A stretch of 64,000 bases of DNA from UKL13-3 sp040387195 (lineage in GTDB: Bacteria; Bacteroidota; Bacteroidia; UKL13-3). The position numbers and the translations under genes were made by a program. Below the pieces are notes generated by a model. It saw nothing but the letters and a program-made list of their open reading frames with translations, was not told the origin of the DNA and made no database searches. Each line of letters begins with the position of its first letter. The stretch's first letter is position 1. The stretch lies in the NCBI GenBank assembly GCA_040387195.1, contig JAZKEF010000012.1:62001-126000 (forward strand), given 5' to 3'. This document shows, piece by piece, positions 53,068 to 61,882 of this stretch.

Positions 53068-54069
53068 ATGTCACAATTCAATTTTACGACACTTGGCCAG
53101 TTTATTATAGAAAAGCAACATGAATTTCCATTTGCCAAAGGTGAGTTATCACGCCTTTTACGCGATATCGGAATTGCTGCCAAAGTAATCAGCCGTGAAG
53201 TAAACAAAGCCGGTATAGCCGAAATTATTGGTGATGTGGGTCAAGTAAACATCCAGGGTGAAGATGTAAAAAAACTTGACCTTATTGGAAACGAAATGTT
53301 TACCACCGTACTGGAACGTGGGGGTGAAGTGTGTGCATTTGCCAGCGAAGAGGAAGATAACATGGTTATATTGAAAGGACCACATTCAAAAGATGGACAT
53401 TACGTAGTATGTATTGATCCGCTTGATGGTTCGTCCAATATCGATGTTAACGTTTCTATCGGAACTATTTTCTCCATTTATCGCAGGGTCACTCCTATTG
53501 GAACTGAACCTACTCTGGATGATGTGTTGCAAGCCGGTAACCGTTTGGTAGCTTCCGGATATATTATTTACGGTTCGTCAACCATGCTCGTGTATTCAAC
53601 AGGTAAAGGGGTAAACGGCTTTACACTCGACAACTCCATCGGTGAGTTTTGCTTATCGCACCCAAATATTCAAACACCTAAGGATGGTACAATTTATTCA
53701 TTGAATGAAGGAAACGCTTCCGATTTCCCTGAAGGCGTTCAGAAATACATCAGCTGGTGCAAGGAAAAGGACAAAGAAACCAAACGTCCATACAGTGCCC
53801 GTTATATAGGCTCGATGGTAGCCGATTTGCACCGTAACCTGCTTAAGGGGGGGATTTTTATTTACCCTCCAACTGCAAAAGCTCCCAATGGTAAATTACG
53901 TTTAATGTTTGAATGTATTCCAATGGCTTTTATTGTAGAACAAGCGGGAGGCATTGCCACCACAGGTAAAGAACGGGTGCTTGATATTGAACCGAAAGAA
54001 CTCCACCAGCGTGTTCCTGTTTTTATCGGTTCGGAAAACATGGTAAACAAAGCCATTTCGTTTAGTTAA
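53068..54069 (+). CDS. fbp: Fructose-1,6-bisphosphatase, class I
   Basis: A 333-residue gluconeogenic phosphatase. The metal site is CIDPLDGSSNIDVNVSIGT, preceded by FASEEED; the C-terminal GKLRLMFECIPMAFIVEQAGG carries the substrate lysine region. It is class I by these motifs and length. The thioredoxin-like gene starts one base after the stop, and surE overlaps that gene, so the three form one transcription unit. Confidence 0.97.
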   Translation: MSQFNFTTLGQFIIEKQHEFPFAKGELSRLLRDIGIAAKVISREVNKAGIAEIIGDVGQVNIQGEDVKKLDLIGNEMFTTVLERGGEVCAFASEEEDNMVILKGPHSKDGHYVVCIDPLDGSSNIDVNVSIGTIFSIYRRVTPIGTEPTLDDVLQAGNRLVASGYIIYGSSTMLVYSTGKGVNGFTLDNSIGEFCLSHPNIQTPKDGTIYSLNEGNASDFPEGVQKYISWCKEKDKETKRPYSARYIGSMVADLHRNLLKGGIFIYPPTAKAPNGKLRLMFECIPMAFIVEQAGGIATTGKERVLDIEPKELHQRVPVFIGSENMVNKAISFS

Positions 54070-54070
54070 A

Positions 54071-54547
54071 ATGAAATACCCTCTTTGGAGCCTTCTTTTG
54101 ATTGTTACCTTTTCATCCACAACACAAGCGCAAGTGAACGATACATCCTTACTTATCGGTACCATTGAATATAAGAATCTCACAACTTACAGCTGGTTTG
54201 ATTCTACCTACAATGCTTATAAAACGGAACAATCAGTTATTGATAGCATTAAACCCTTTGCAAGCGATCTTCGTTTGATGGTTGTATTGGGTACATGGTG
54301 CAGCGACAGCAAAGAGCAGGTTCCAGCACTTTGTAAAATTGCCAACCAATGTGAAATAAGTATGGCACAACTTGAATTTATAGGAGTGGACCGAAAGAAA
54401 CATTGTCCATTACCCGATATTACTTCGCTCAACATAGAATATGTTCCCACTATTTTCGTTTTTGTGAAAGGTACTTTAAAAGGAAAGATTGTGGAGGTAC
54501 CTGAAAAAACGATGGAACAAGATCTCCTTAAACTTATTATAAAATGA
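54071..54547 (+). CDS. Secreted thioredoxin-fold protein lacking the CxxC pair
   Basis: A 158-residue protein with a signal peptide ending at TTQAQ. The thioredoxin-like core has VVLGTWCSDSKEQVPAL, where the usual CxxC is CSDS with only the first cysteine, and the cis-Pro region EYVPTIFVF. Other cysteines (CKIANQC, HCP) could pair but do not restore the motif. It may be a thiol-binding or chaperone-like member rather than a disulfide reductase. It ends four bases inside surE. Confidence 0.82.
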   Translation: MKYPLWSLLLIVTFSSTTQAQVNDTSLLIGTIEYKNLTTYSWFDSTYNAYKTEQSVIDSIKPFASDLRLMVVLGTWCSDSKEQVPALCKIANQCEISMAQLEFIGVDRKKHCPLPDITSLNIEYVPTIFVFVKGTLKGKIVEVPEKTMEQDLLKLIIK

Positions 54548-55317
54548 CAAACAGACCACTTATATTGGTTTCGAATGATGATGGCATCACTGCTCCTGGA
54601 ATCCGAAATCTAGTTGATGCCATTAAACATTTGGGAGAGGTTGTTATTGTGGCTCCCGATAGTCCGCAAAGTGCCATGGGACATGCAGTAACCATCAGCA
54701 AACCGCTTCGTCTCGACCAAACTGATATTTACGGGAATATTAAGGCCTACCAGTGCAGTGGAACTCCGGCTGATTGCGTAAAGCTGGCGGTAGATAAAGT
54801 GCTTCACCGTAAACCCGACCTCTTGGTTTCCGGAATTAACCACGGATCCAACTCATCAATCAACGTCTTGTATTCGGGAACCATGAGTGCTGCTATGGAA
54901 GGCGCTATTGAAGGTATTCCCGCAGTTGGATTTTCCCTTTGTGATTTTGCCTACGATGCCGACTTTAGTTATGCAAAAAAGGTGGCGACACGTGTGGCCG
55001 AAAATATTCTAAAGAATGGACTTCCACAGGGAACACTATTGAATGTAAACATCCCGGATACTCCTGAAGCTGATATTAAGGGCATCAAAATATGCCGTCA
55101 GGCAAATGCTAAATGGAAAGAAGAGTTTAATGAACGCCTCGACCCTAATGGCAGAAAATACTTTTGGCTTTCCGGCAAATTCATTAATAACGACAAAGGG
55201 GAAGACACAGATGAATGGGCACTTGCCAACAATTATGTATCCATTGTCCCCGTTCATTTTGACCTTACAGCGCATCATGCCATTCCTTTTTTAAACGATT
55301 GGACCTTCTCCATTTAA
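54544..55317 (+). CDS. surE: 5'/3'-nucleotidase SurE
   Basis: A 257-residue metal-dependent nucleotidase of stationary-phase survival. LVSNDDGITAPGI holds the Asp-Asp metal site, VVAPDSPQSAMGHAVT follows, and SGINHGSNSSINVLYSGTMSAAMEG is the catalytic loop. Its ATG overlaps the previous stop by four bases (ATGA). Confidence 0.96.
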   Translation: MTNRPLILVSNDDGITAPGIRNLVDAIKHLGEVVIVAPDSPQSAMGHAVTISKPLRLDQTDIYGNIKAYQCSGTPADCVKLAVDKVLHRKPDLLVSGINHGSNSSINVLYSGTMSAAMEGAIEGIPAVGFSLCDFAYDADFSYAKKVATRVAENILKNGLPQGTLLNVNIPDTPEADIKGIKICRQANAKWKEEFNERLDPNGRKYFWLSGKFINNDKGEDTDEWALANNYVSIVPVHFDLTAHHAIPFLNDWTFSI

Positions 55318-55334
55318 TACAACTTAAAACTATT

Positions 55335-55625
55335 ATGAAACATAAAGACTCGTTGCTTCTCGGACTGCTACTAGGTTTATTGATTCCGGTAGTTGGAGTA
55401 GCCATTTTTTATTACTCAAAATTTGCCGCTATCGATATCTGGCAATTTATTCAGGTGGCTACCCAACATAAGGTTCTCTCTCCAATGTTGAGTTTATGTG
55501 CCATTCTCAACTTGGCAATCTTCTATTTGTTCCTCAACAAAAATCTATACCTCACAGCTAGAGGCATTATACTGGCTACAATAATATATGGGGTAACAAT
55601 TGTCCTTTTAAAATTTGTGCTGTAA
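55335..55625 (+). CDS. Small membrane protein, unknown
   Basis: A 96-residue protein with three predicted membrane helices (DSLLLGLLLGLLIPVVGVAIFYY, SPMLSLCAILNLAIFYLFL and ARGIILATIIYGVTIVLLKF). The ATG at 55335 (MKHKDSLLL) is chosen; the frame is open 36 bases further. It starts 17 bases after surE. I do not recognise it, although similar small proteins follow surE-type genes in this phylum. Confidence 0.68.
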   Translation: MKHKDSLLLGLLLGLLIPVVGVAIFYYSKFAAIDIWQFIQVATQHKVLSPMLSLCAILNLAIFYLFLNKNLYLTARGIILATIIYGVTIVLLKFVL

Positions 55626-55717
55626 GGTTAGATGAATATATTTGCCCAACCAAAAATGGATTTGAGATTTCAACTTCCACTCCAAAATCGTAAATCTCAA
55701 TTCTTAAATTATCCTTT

Positions 55718-55791
<74 letters not shown>

Positions 55792-55793
55792 CT

Positions 55794-55820
55794 AAAGACT
55801 GCAACTATGCGGTCTTTTTT
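55794..55820 (+). terminator. Terminator after tRNA-Ala
   Basis: AAAGACTGC and GCGGTCTTT form a nine-pair stem with one G-U pair around AACTAT, followed by a T-run. Confidence 0.85.
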
Positions 55821-55825
55821 GCTTT

Positions 55826-56354
55826 TATAAGGTTTGTTTTAAGATGTTCCCTTACAACCACTAGGCTGTTCCGGCACAATTCCATTTCCGTTTGTGGCTT
55901 TTATAAGTGGTAATAATACAGTATGGGATGGACAATGGCCTTATTCATCGGGACCACTTTGGCTCGTTGAAAGGGCAAATGGTGTTTTTAGGAAAATAAT
56001 TAGCTATTTTACTATTCCAAATACAGTCCCCCCTCTCCGGCTAATGATGTTGAACATAGACATCTCCCTTTCTGCCACCCATCCGCAGAATCATTTTGGA
56101 GAGAATACAGTCAAAATCACTCCATTGGCCGTAAAAAAATAGCTGCACGCTGCCAGCAAACACTAACAATTAGACGTATTTGATTTCATTTTCAAGCATT
56201 TAACTTATACTTTATGTTAGAATTATATTTCAAAATCCATTTGAAAAATTACTTCATTTTAGTTTTACGCATCCACACTTAATCCGGTTTTCCGATAAAC
56301 TCATCCTAATTCCGTTTTTCGCGGAATTGCACTTATCTAGTTTCGCCCACTGTT
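55826..56354. other. Gene-poor region downstream of tRNA-Ala
   Basis: About 530 bases without a convincing gene. An open frame at 55894-56142 (82 residues from GTG, including NNTVWDGQWPYSSGPLWLVER) is extended upstream without a start of known type and I cannot match it to a family; it may be a remnant. A hairpin AATTCCG...CGGAATT lies at 56308-56328. No integrase or repeated tRNA end was found. Confidence 0.4.
56338..56345 (+). promoter_or_regulatory. Candidate -7 promoter element TAnnTTCG before the DUF6089 gene
   Basis: TAGTTTCG followed by CCC, nine bases before ATG 56355. Its closeness suggests that the in-frame ATG at 56364 could be the real start. Confidence 0.35.
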
Positions 56355-57224
56355 ATGATAAGAATGAAATCACACGTTTACATTGGTTTATGCCTATTTT
56401 TTGGGCTTATGGCTCCAACAACAATTTATGCTCAAAAGAAAAAGATAGAACTCGGAATGCTTGCCGGCACTTCATACTATTATGGTGATATTGTAAATTA
56501 TGAATTGGAGCCGGCATCCATAAAACCTGCGGCAGGGTTATTTATGCGGTACCACCTTAATCCGTACCTTACTTTAAGAGGTAATGTAATGTATTGCAGG
56601 GTATTTGGAGCGGATTCAAACCTCCAATATATTGAGGGTAAAAAATGGCAAAGAGAACGAAACCTTGCTTTTTATTCAGACATTTTTGAATTATCGGGCA
56701 TGCTCGAATACAATATTATACCTGATAGAAACAGAGGGCGTACAATACACACACGTTGCATTCCATATGTATATGCGGGGGTTGGTGTTTTCCATTTTGA
56801 GCCCATGGCAATTCATCCCATCACAGGCGAGCCAATTGCTCTTCGTCCGTTAAGACTTGATGGAAGTGCATACTCTCCTATTGCTTTTGCAATGCCTTTA
56901 GGTGTTGGTTTACGTTTTTACCTCAATAAAAACTGGCAAGTTGGTCTTGATTTTGGAATGAGGCTCACCACAACAAGCCATCTAGATGATATTGATGGTA
57001 ACAGTAAATACCCAAATCCGGAAAACCTAGCTTCAGATGATGCGCGGATTATGGCTTCTAGAAACCATAACAGTTTGAACCACTCTACTCAAATGGTACC
57101 TAATATTGCCGGAAAACCACGAGGCAAAATCGACTATATTACTGATATCTATTTCATCAATGGAATCACTGTATCTTATAGGTTCTGGACATTTTCCAAA
57201 GCTGTTCGCAGGGGTCGGTTTTAA
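56355..57224 (+). CDS. DUF6089 family outer-membrane protein
   Basis: A 289-residue exported barrel-like protein; signal peptide to IYAQ. The DUF6089 pattern is visible: LGMLAGTSYYYGDI near the mature start, AAGLFMRYHLNPYLTLRGN, ELSGMLEYNIIPD, and C-terminal DIYFINGITVSYRFW. Such proteins are common in this phylum, near envelope biogenesis genes. An internal ATG at 56364 (MKSHVYIGL) may be the true start. A hairpin at 56308-56328 and a TAGTTTCG element precede it. Confidence 0.86.
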   Translation: MIRMKSHVYIGLCLFFGLMAPTTIYAQKKKIELGMLAGTSYYYGDIVNYELEPASIKPAAGLFMRYHLNPYLTLRGNVMYCRVFGADSNLQYIEGKKWQRERNLAFYSDIFELSGMLEYNIIPDRNRGRTIHTRCIPYVYAGVGVFHFEPMAIHPITGEPIALRPLRLDGSAYSPIAFAMPLGVGLRFYLNKNWQVGLDFGMRLTTTSHLDDIDGNSKYPNPENLASDDARIMASRNHNSLNHSTQMVPNIAGKPRGKIDYITDIYFINGITVSYRFWTFSKAVRRGRF

Positions 57225-57256
57225 GTATTGCGGCAAAAGAGCGTTCTTTCCATAAT

Positions 57257-58066
57257 CTATAATGCTCCTATTAATGCAACAAAGAGGTCGGCCAGTTGAA
57301 CCTCCGCCCTGCTTGCAACCGCAATAATCTCTTCGATACTAACCGGCTTAAGGTTATCAGGGTCACATTCATCTGTAAGTACAGAAACCGCAGCACATGG
57401 CAATCCCATATGTTGTGCGGCAATCACTTCAGGAACAGTGCTCATTCCAACAGCATCCGCGCCAATGGTTCTTAAGTAACGGTATTCGGCCCGGGTCTCC
57501 AGCATAGGTCCCTGAACAGATGCATACACTCCTTTATGCAGAATGATCCCACGTTGTGCTGCCAGCCGTTCCAATTGCTGGTTCAGTTCGATGGAATATG
57601 GGGCACTCATATCAGGGAATCGGGGGCCAAGGCTGTCTATATTCTTGCCGATCAAGGGATTGGTTGACTGCAAATTGATATGATCATCTATAAGCATTAA
57701 CGTACCTTTTCTCCAGCTTAAGTTTAAACAACCTGAAGCATTCGAAAGCAAGAGTTGCCTGATACCCAACATTTTCATTACTCTTATGGGAAACACAATC
57801 TGTTCCATGGAATATCCTTCATAATAATGAAAACGTCCCTGCATTGCTATTACCATTCTTCCTTCAATGGTTCCATAAATAAGCTTCCCGGCATGTGATT
57901 CAACAGTAGAAACTGGAAAATTAGGAATATCCTTGTATGAAATCTCCTGAATGATTTGAATGTGCTTTACCAAATGTCCCAACCCGGTTCCGAGCACAAT
58001 ACCTACCTGAGCGTCTTTAAAGCCTTTATCAATGAGGAAGGCTCTTGTTTCGTTAATCTCTTTCAT
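57257..58066 (-). CDS. punA: Purine-nucleoside phosphorylase
   Basis: A 269-residue trimeric-type (class I) purine nucleoside phosphorylase. VLGTGLGHLVKHI is the phosphate loop with Gly-rich motif, LLSNASGCLN and ETRAEYRYLRTIGADAVGMSTVPEVIAA are the family's signature. It serves purine salvage. It stands alone, converging with the DUF6089 gene. Confidence 0.96.
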   Translation of the reverse strand: MKEINETRAFLIDKGFKDAQVGIVLGTGLGHLVKHIQIIQEISYKDIPNFPVSTVESHAGKLIYGTIEGRMVIAMQGRFHYYEGYSMEQIVFPIRVMKMLGIRQLLLSNASGCLNLSWRKGTLMLIDDHINLQSTNPLIGKNIDSLGPRFPDMSAPYSIELNQQLERLAAQRGIILHKGVYASVQGPMLETRAEYRYLRTIGADAVGMSTVPEVIAAQHMGLPCAAVSVLTDECDPDNLKPVSIEEIIAVASRAEVQLADLFVALIGAL

Positions 58067-58163
58067 CCTTAGTAATAATGGTGCTAAATACGCTCATTCG
58101 AGTTACATTTCAACTCTCAGCCATGCCAATCTTTAAACTCTCCATCTAGTCTTGCGGTATGAA

Positions 58164-58191
58164 TATAAAAAAAGCAGCTAAAAGCTGCTTT
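58164..58191 (-). terminator. Terminator after the thioredoxin gene
   Basis: AAAGCAGC-TAAAA-GCTGCTTT is an eight-pair hairpin; on the minus strand it is followed by a T-run (plus-strand A-run at 58167-58173). It lies just beyond the gene's stop. Confidence 0.8.
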
Positions 58192-58197
58192 CTTAAA

Positions 58198-58674
58198 TTA
58201 TTTTTTTGCCGTAGGTTTAAATTCACTCTTCACTCCCTCCAGTACCCCTTTAAATCTTGTGGCATCAAAGTAGCCTCCTACTACATTAGTCTTTTTTGTT
58301 TTGGGGTAGTAAAAAACTGTTGTTGGATATCCACTCAACTGGTTTTGACTAATCGCTCCCGCAAGTTGATCGCCACTATACTTTTTTCCTTCAAACGTGT
58401 AGGTAACACCTGATACTTCAGGATTAAACTTGATAGGAACATAATCCTCGCTAATCAAACTGATAATTTCCGATTTGGCATACGTATCTTTATCCATACG
58501 CTTACACCATCCACACCAGTCTGTATAAACATCCACCAGCATAATCTTTCCCTTTTTCTGGGCTAGTTTATACCCTTCATCAAAGCCGAACCATTTAAGT
58601 TCATCTGCTTTCTTAAAAGAGGTTGTGGTAAATACTAAAGTTAATGTTAATAATATAAATCCGATGTTTTTCAT
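58198..58674 (-). CDS. Secreted thioredoxin family protein
   Basis: A 158-residue exported protein with a signal peptide to about residue 20 (TTTSF). The active site is DWCGWCKRMDKDTY, a CGWC redox pair as in the DsbD-gamma/TlpA-like groups, with cis-Pro in SGYPTT. It probably reduces disulfides in the periplasm. A TAACTTCG element lies 26 bases upstream. Confidence 0.92.
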   Translation of the reverse strand: MKNIGFILLTLTLVFTTTSFKKADELKWFGFDEGYKLAQKKGKIMLVDVYTDWCGWCKRMDKDTYAKSEIISLISEDYVPIKFNPEVSGVTYTFEGKKYSGDQLAGAISQNQLSGYPTTVFYYPKTKKTNVVGGYFDATRFKGVLEGVKSEFKPTAKK

Positions 58675-58700
58675 TCGTATGATGTTTAATAATTGAATTA

Positions 58701-58708
58701 CGAAGTTA
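58701..58708 (-). promoter_or_regulatory. Candidate -7 promoter element TAnnTTCG before the thioredoxin gene
   Basis: TAACTTCG on the minus strand, 26 bases before the ATG at 58674. Confidence 0.38.
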
Positions 58709-58748
58709 AGGTAATTTTCGATTTGAGAAATCTTAAAATTTTATGAAT

Positions 58749-58776
58749 AAAAAAAGACGACCAAGGCCGTCTTTTT
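58749..58776 (-). terminator. Terminator of the ribosomal protein operon after rplQ
   Basis: AAAAAGACGACC and GGCCGTCTTTTT form a twelve-position stem with one mismatch; T-runs are present on both strands. It lies 22 bases past the rplQ stop. Confidence 0.85.
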
Positions 58777-58798
58777 ATTATGTAATAACTTCTCTGTA

Positions 58799-59275
58799 TT
58801 ATTCTGCTGAAGGAGTTGTTTCTGTTTCGGCTGCATCAGTTTCCTTTGGAGCCTTCGCACGACCTCTACGTGTTTTCTTAGTCTCAGTTTTAGCTGCTTT
58901 GTCGTTCATTACAACATCATTAAAATCAACCAACTCCATGATAGCCATTTCTGCATTATCACCTTTACGGTTAGTCAACTTCAGAATGCGGGTGTATCCA
59001 CCTGGTCTGTCGCCAACTTTAGGAGCTACTGTTCCAAATAATTCTTTTACTGAATCTTTATTTTGTAAGTAACTGAACACAACCCTGCGAGAGTTTGTTG
59101 AATCTTCTTTACCTTTGGTAATGATTGGTTCAACATATTTTCTCAATGCTTTAGCCTTAGCCAAAGTAGTAGTAATGCGTTTATGAACAATTAGTGAAGA
59201 AGCCATATTAGCTAACATTGCCGCTCTGTGCGATGCTGTTCTTCCTAAGTGATTAACTGTTTTTCCGTGTCTCAT
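58799..59275 (-). CDS. rplQ: 50S ribosomal protein L17 with charged C-terminal tail
   Basis: A 158-residue L17. MRHGKTVNHLGRTASHRAAMLANMASSLI opens the conserved core, and the central GGYTRILKL follows. The last 35 residues are an extension (KTETKKTRRGRAKAPKETDAAETE) typical of this phylum. It is the last gene of the ribosomal cluster. Confidence 0.97.
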   Translation of the reverse strand: MRHGKTVNHLGRTASHRAAMLANMASSLIVHKRITTTLAKAKALRKYVEPIITKGKEDSTNSRRVVFSYLQNKDSVKELFGTVAPKVGDRPGGYTRILKLTNRKGDNAEMAIMELVDFNDVVMNDKAAKTETKKTRRGRAKAPKETDAAETETTPSAE

Positions 59276-59310
59276 CGTTCAAAAATTTTGTCTGTTTTAC
59301 AGTCTGTTTA

Positions 59311-60303
59311 TTATTCTTCGTTGCCTAAATATTTAGCTACATCCATTCCAAATGTTAAGCCCTTGTCTCTTGCAAGTTCTTCCAATTCAGAAAGTGATTT
59401 TTTACCGAAGTTGCGGAATTTCAACAGGTCGGCAATATCAAATGCAACCAACTCACCCAATGTTTTGATATCAGCAGCTTTCAAGCAATTGTAAGCACGT
59501 ACTGAGAGATCAAGATCAGAAAGTGGTGTTTTTAATATTTTACGAATATGCAATACGTTTTCATCAACTTCTTGCGGTGCTTCTTTTACCTGAGTATCTA
59601 ACGTGATTAACTCATCAGAGAACAACATAAAGTGTTGAATAAGGATTTTAGCAGCTTCTTTTAGTGCATCTTCAGGGTGAATAGATCCATCGCTCGAAAT
59701 TTCAACGGTTAATTTTTCATAATCCGTTTTTTGTTCTACGCGATAATCTTCAACGCTGTATTTCACATTTTTAATAGGTGTGAAAATAGCATCTACCGGA
59801 ATCAATCCGATTACTGCATCCTTAGGTTTGTTTTCTTCTGCAGGAACATAACCTCTTCCTTTTTCAACCGTAATTTCCATTTCAATCTGAACCTTAGGGT
59901 CCATATTACAGATTACAAGTTCAGGATTTAAGATTTTGAATGCATTGGTATGTTTACTGATTTCACCTGCGGTAAATTGCTCCTGGCCTTTTGCACTGAT
60001 GAAAATCTTTTCACTATCAACACCGTCAACAACACGTTTAAAACGAACTTGTTTCAGGTTTAATACGATTTCGGTTACATCTTCAATTACACCTTTGATG
60101 GTAGAAAACTCATGCTCAACACCGGTTATTTTAACCGAAGTGATTGCATAACCCTCTAAAGAAGAAAGAAGAATTCTGCGCAAAGCGTTACCAATAGTAA
60201 CACCGTACCCTTTTTCCAAAGGGCGGAACTCAAACTGACCAAAAAAGTCAGTTTCTTTGTGCATGATAACTTTATCAGGTTTTTGAAATGCGAGAATAGC
60301 CAT
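59311..60303 (-). CDS. rpoA: DNA-directed RNA polymerase subunit alpha
   Basis: A 330-residue alpha subunit. The N-terminal dimerisation domain has FEFRPLEKGYGVTIGNALRRILLSSLEGYAI; the C-terminal domain (about 250-330) has ILKTPLSDLDLSVRAYNCLKAADIKTLGELV and NFGKKSLSELEELA, for DNA and activator contact. It lies between rpsD and rplQ as usual. Confidence 0.98.
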   Translation of the reverse strand: MAILAFQKPDKVIMHKETDFFGQFEFRPLEKGYGVTIGNALRRILLSSLEGYAITSVKITGVEHEFSTIKGVIEDVTEIVLNLKQVRFKRVVDGVDSEKIFISAKGQEQFTAGEISKHTNAFKILNPELVICNMDPKVQIEMEITVEKGRGYVPAEENKPKDAVIGLIPVDAIFTPIKNVKYSVEDYRVEQKTDYEKLTVEISSDGSIHPEDALKEAAKILIQHFMLFSDELITLDTQVKEAPQEVDENVLHIRKILKTPLSDLDLSVRAYNCLKAADIKTLGELVAFDIADLLKFRNFGKKSLSELEELARDKGLTFGMDVAKYLGNEE

Positions 60304-60322
60304 TTATGTAATTGATTAATTA

Positions 60323-60931
60323 TTATTTTGAGTACAACTCAACGATTAATTGTTCTTTAATATTTTCAGGAATGCTTTCTCTTTCGGGATAAGCCAAGAA
60401 CGTTCCTTTTAATGCTTTTTGATCAGCACTTAACCAATTGAATTTAGCAGGGTTGCTTGCAGCTACCGAATCAGAAATCACTTCAAGTGTTTGTGATTTT
60501 TCACGAACTCCTACTACATCACCCGGTTTTAACGAATAAGAAGAAATATTTACAACCTTACCATTAACAGTAATGTGACAGTGACCTACCAATTGGCGAG
60601 CCATACTACGGGTTGTAGCAAATCCTAAACGGTAGACAGTATTGTCCAAACGTGCTTCCAAAAACTTCATTAAGTTTTCACCGGTAACACCTTTTTTCCG
60701 AGCTGCTTCTTCAAATGTTTTGTAGAACTGACGCTCCAACAAACCATATGTGTACTTAGCCTTTTGCTTTTCTGACAACTGAATAGCATACTCAGTTGGT
60801 TTGGAACGCTTACGCGCTTGTCCATGTTGTCCCGGAGGATAATTTCTTTTTTCAAAGTTTTTATCAGGACCGTAAATCGCTTCTTTAAACTTACGTGCGA
60901 TTTTAGTTTTTGCTCCTATAAATCTAGCCAT
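60323..60931 (-). CDS. rpsD: 30S ribosomal protein S4
   Basis: A 202-residue S4. It opens MARFIGAKTKIARKF and lacks the zinc-binding cysteines of some homologues. The S4 RNA-binding domain is ARLDNTVYRLGFATTRSMARQLVGHCHITVNG. It may also repress its own operon as in other bacteria; no site can be read here. Confidence 0.98.
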   Translation of the reverse strand: MARFIGAKTKIARKFKEAIYGPDKNFEKRNYPPGQHGQARKRSKPTEYAIQLSEKQKAKYTYGLLERQFYKTFEEAARKKGVTGENLMKFLEARLDNTVYRLGFATTRSMARQLVGHCHITVNGKVVNISSYSLKPGDVVGVREKSQTLEVISDSVAASNPAKFNWLSADQKALKGTFLAYPERESIPENIKEQLIVELYSK

Positions 60932-60958
60932 TGCTTCTTTCTTGTAATTCGTTAATAA

Positions 60959-61354
60959 TTAAACTCTTCTCTTCTTTGGAGGACGGCATCCGTTGTGTGG
61001 AAGTGGAGTAATATCTTTAATAGTTGTTACTTCCAAACCAGCACCGGCTAATGTACGGATCGCTGAATCACGTCCTGAACCCGGTCCTTTAACGAACACT
61101 TCTATTTTTTTCATTCCCAAGTCAACTGCAACTTTCGCGCAATCTGAAGCTGCCATCTGAGCTGCATATGGAGTATTCTTTTTTGAACCTCTGAAGCCCA
61201 TTTTACCTGCCGAAGCCCAAGATACAACCTGACCTTGTGAGTTGGTAATGGAAATAATAATATTGTTGAAACTAGCCTGAATGTGTGCCTGACCCAATGA
61301 GTCAATCACAACTGTCTTTTTCTTGCTAGTCTTTTTACCTGTATTTGTAGCCAT
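60959..61354 (-). CDS. rpsK: 30S ribosomal protein S11
   Basis: A 131-residue S11, with HIQASFNNIIISITNSQGQVVSWASAG, GFRGSKKNTPYAAQMAA and the C-terminal DITPLPHNGCRPPKKRRV. It sits on the 30S platform. Position between rpsM and rpsD is standard. Confidence 0.98.
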   Translation of the reverse strand: MATNTGKKTSKKKTVVIDSLGQAHIQASFNNIIISITNSQGQVVSWASAGKMGFRGSKKNTPYAAQMAASDCAKVAVDLGMKKIEVFVKGPGSGRDSAIRTLAGAGLEVTTIKDITPLPHNGCRPPKKRRV

Positions 61355-61377
61355 TGCTAATTCTTATTTACAACCTA

Positions 61378-61755
61378 TTATTTAGTAACCTTTTTCTTAC
61401 CGGCAACCGTCTTACGTTTACCTTTACGGGTACGTGAGTTAGTTCTGGTGCGTTGACCGCGTACAGGCAAGCCTTTACGGTGACGTAAGCCACGGTAACA
61501 ACCGATATCCATCAAACGTTTGATGTTCAATTGTTTCTCGGAACGCAATTCGCCCTCAACAGTAATCAATTCAGTGATGTGCTTTCTGATTTTATTCAAA
61601 TCATCATCATCCCACTCTTGAACTTTTTTGTCCAGGCTGATTCCATTCTCTGTTAAAATCTTAACAGCTGTTGAACGGCCTATCCCGAAAATGTAGGTAA
61701 GTCCTATCTCACCACGCTTATTTTTTGGTAAATCAATACCTGATATACGAGCCAT
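61378..61755 (-). CDS. rpsM: 30S ribosomal protein S13
   Basis: A 125-residue S13. MARISGIDLPKNKRGEIGLTYIFGIG opens the protein and the basic tail GLPVRGQRTRTNSRTRKG contacts tRNA. It follows rpmJ by nine bases. Confidence 0.98.
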   Translation of the reverse strand: MARISGIDLPKNKRGEIGLTYIFGIGRSTAVKILTENGISLDKKVQEWDDDDLNKIRKHITELITVEGELRSEKQLNIKRLMDIGCYRGLRHRKGLPVRGQRTRTNSRTRKGKRKTVAGKKKVTK

Positions 61756-61764
61756 AGTTATATA

Positions 61765-61881
61765 TTATCCTTGACGTTGTTTAAATTTTGGATTCTTTTT
61801 GTTGATCACGTAAACTCTTCCGTTACGTTTCACAATCTTGCAGTCTTCACTGCGTTTTTTTACTGATGCTCTAACCTTCAT
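61765..61881 (-). CDS. rpmJ: 50S ribosomal protein L36, zinc-ligand-poor form
   Basis: A 38-residue protein read directly from the minus strand, MKVRASVKKRSEDC...KNPKFKQRQG. Against the zinc-binding form with ligands at 11, 14, 27 and 33 (Cys-Cys-Cys-His), this protein has Ser11, Cys14, Asn27 and Phe33, so three of four ligands are missing and zinc is not expected. It lies between infA and rpsM, one base from infA. Confidence 0.95.
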   Translation of the reverse strand: MKVRASVKKRSEDCKIVKRNGRVYVINKKNPKFKQRQG

Positions 61882-61882
61882 G

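Noticed and set aside
55894..56142. 82-residue open frame downstream of tRNA-Ala
   Set aside because: No family, no clear start or promoter, and the upstream frame continues open; kept only as a possible remnant in the region entry.
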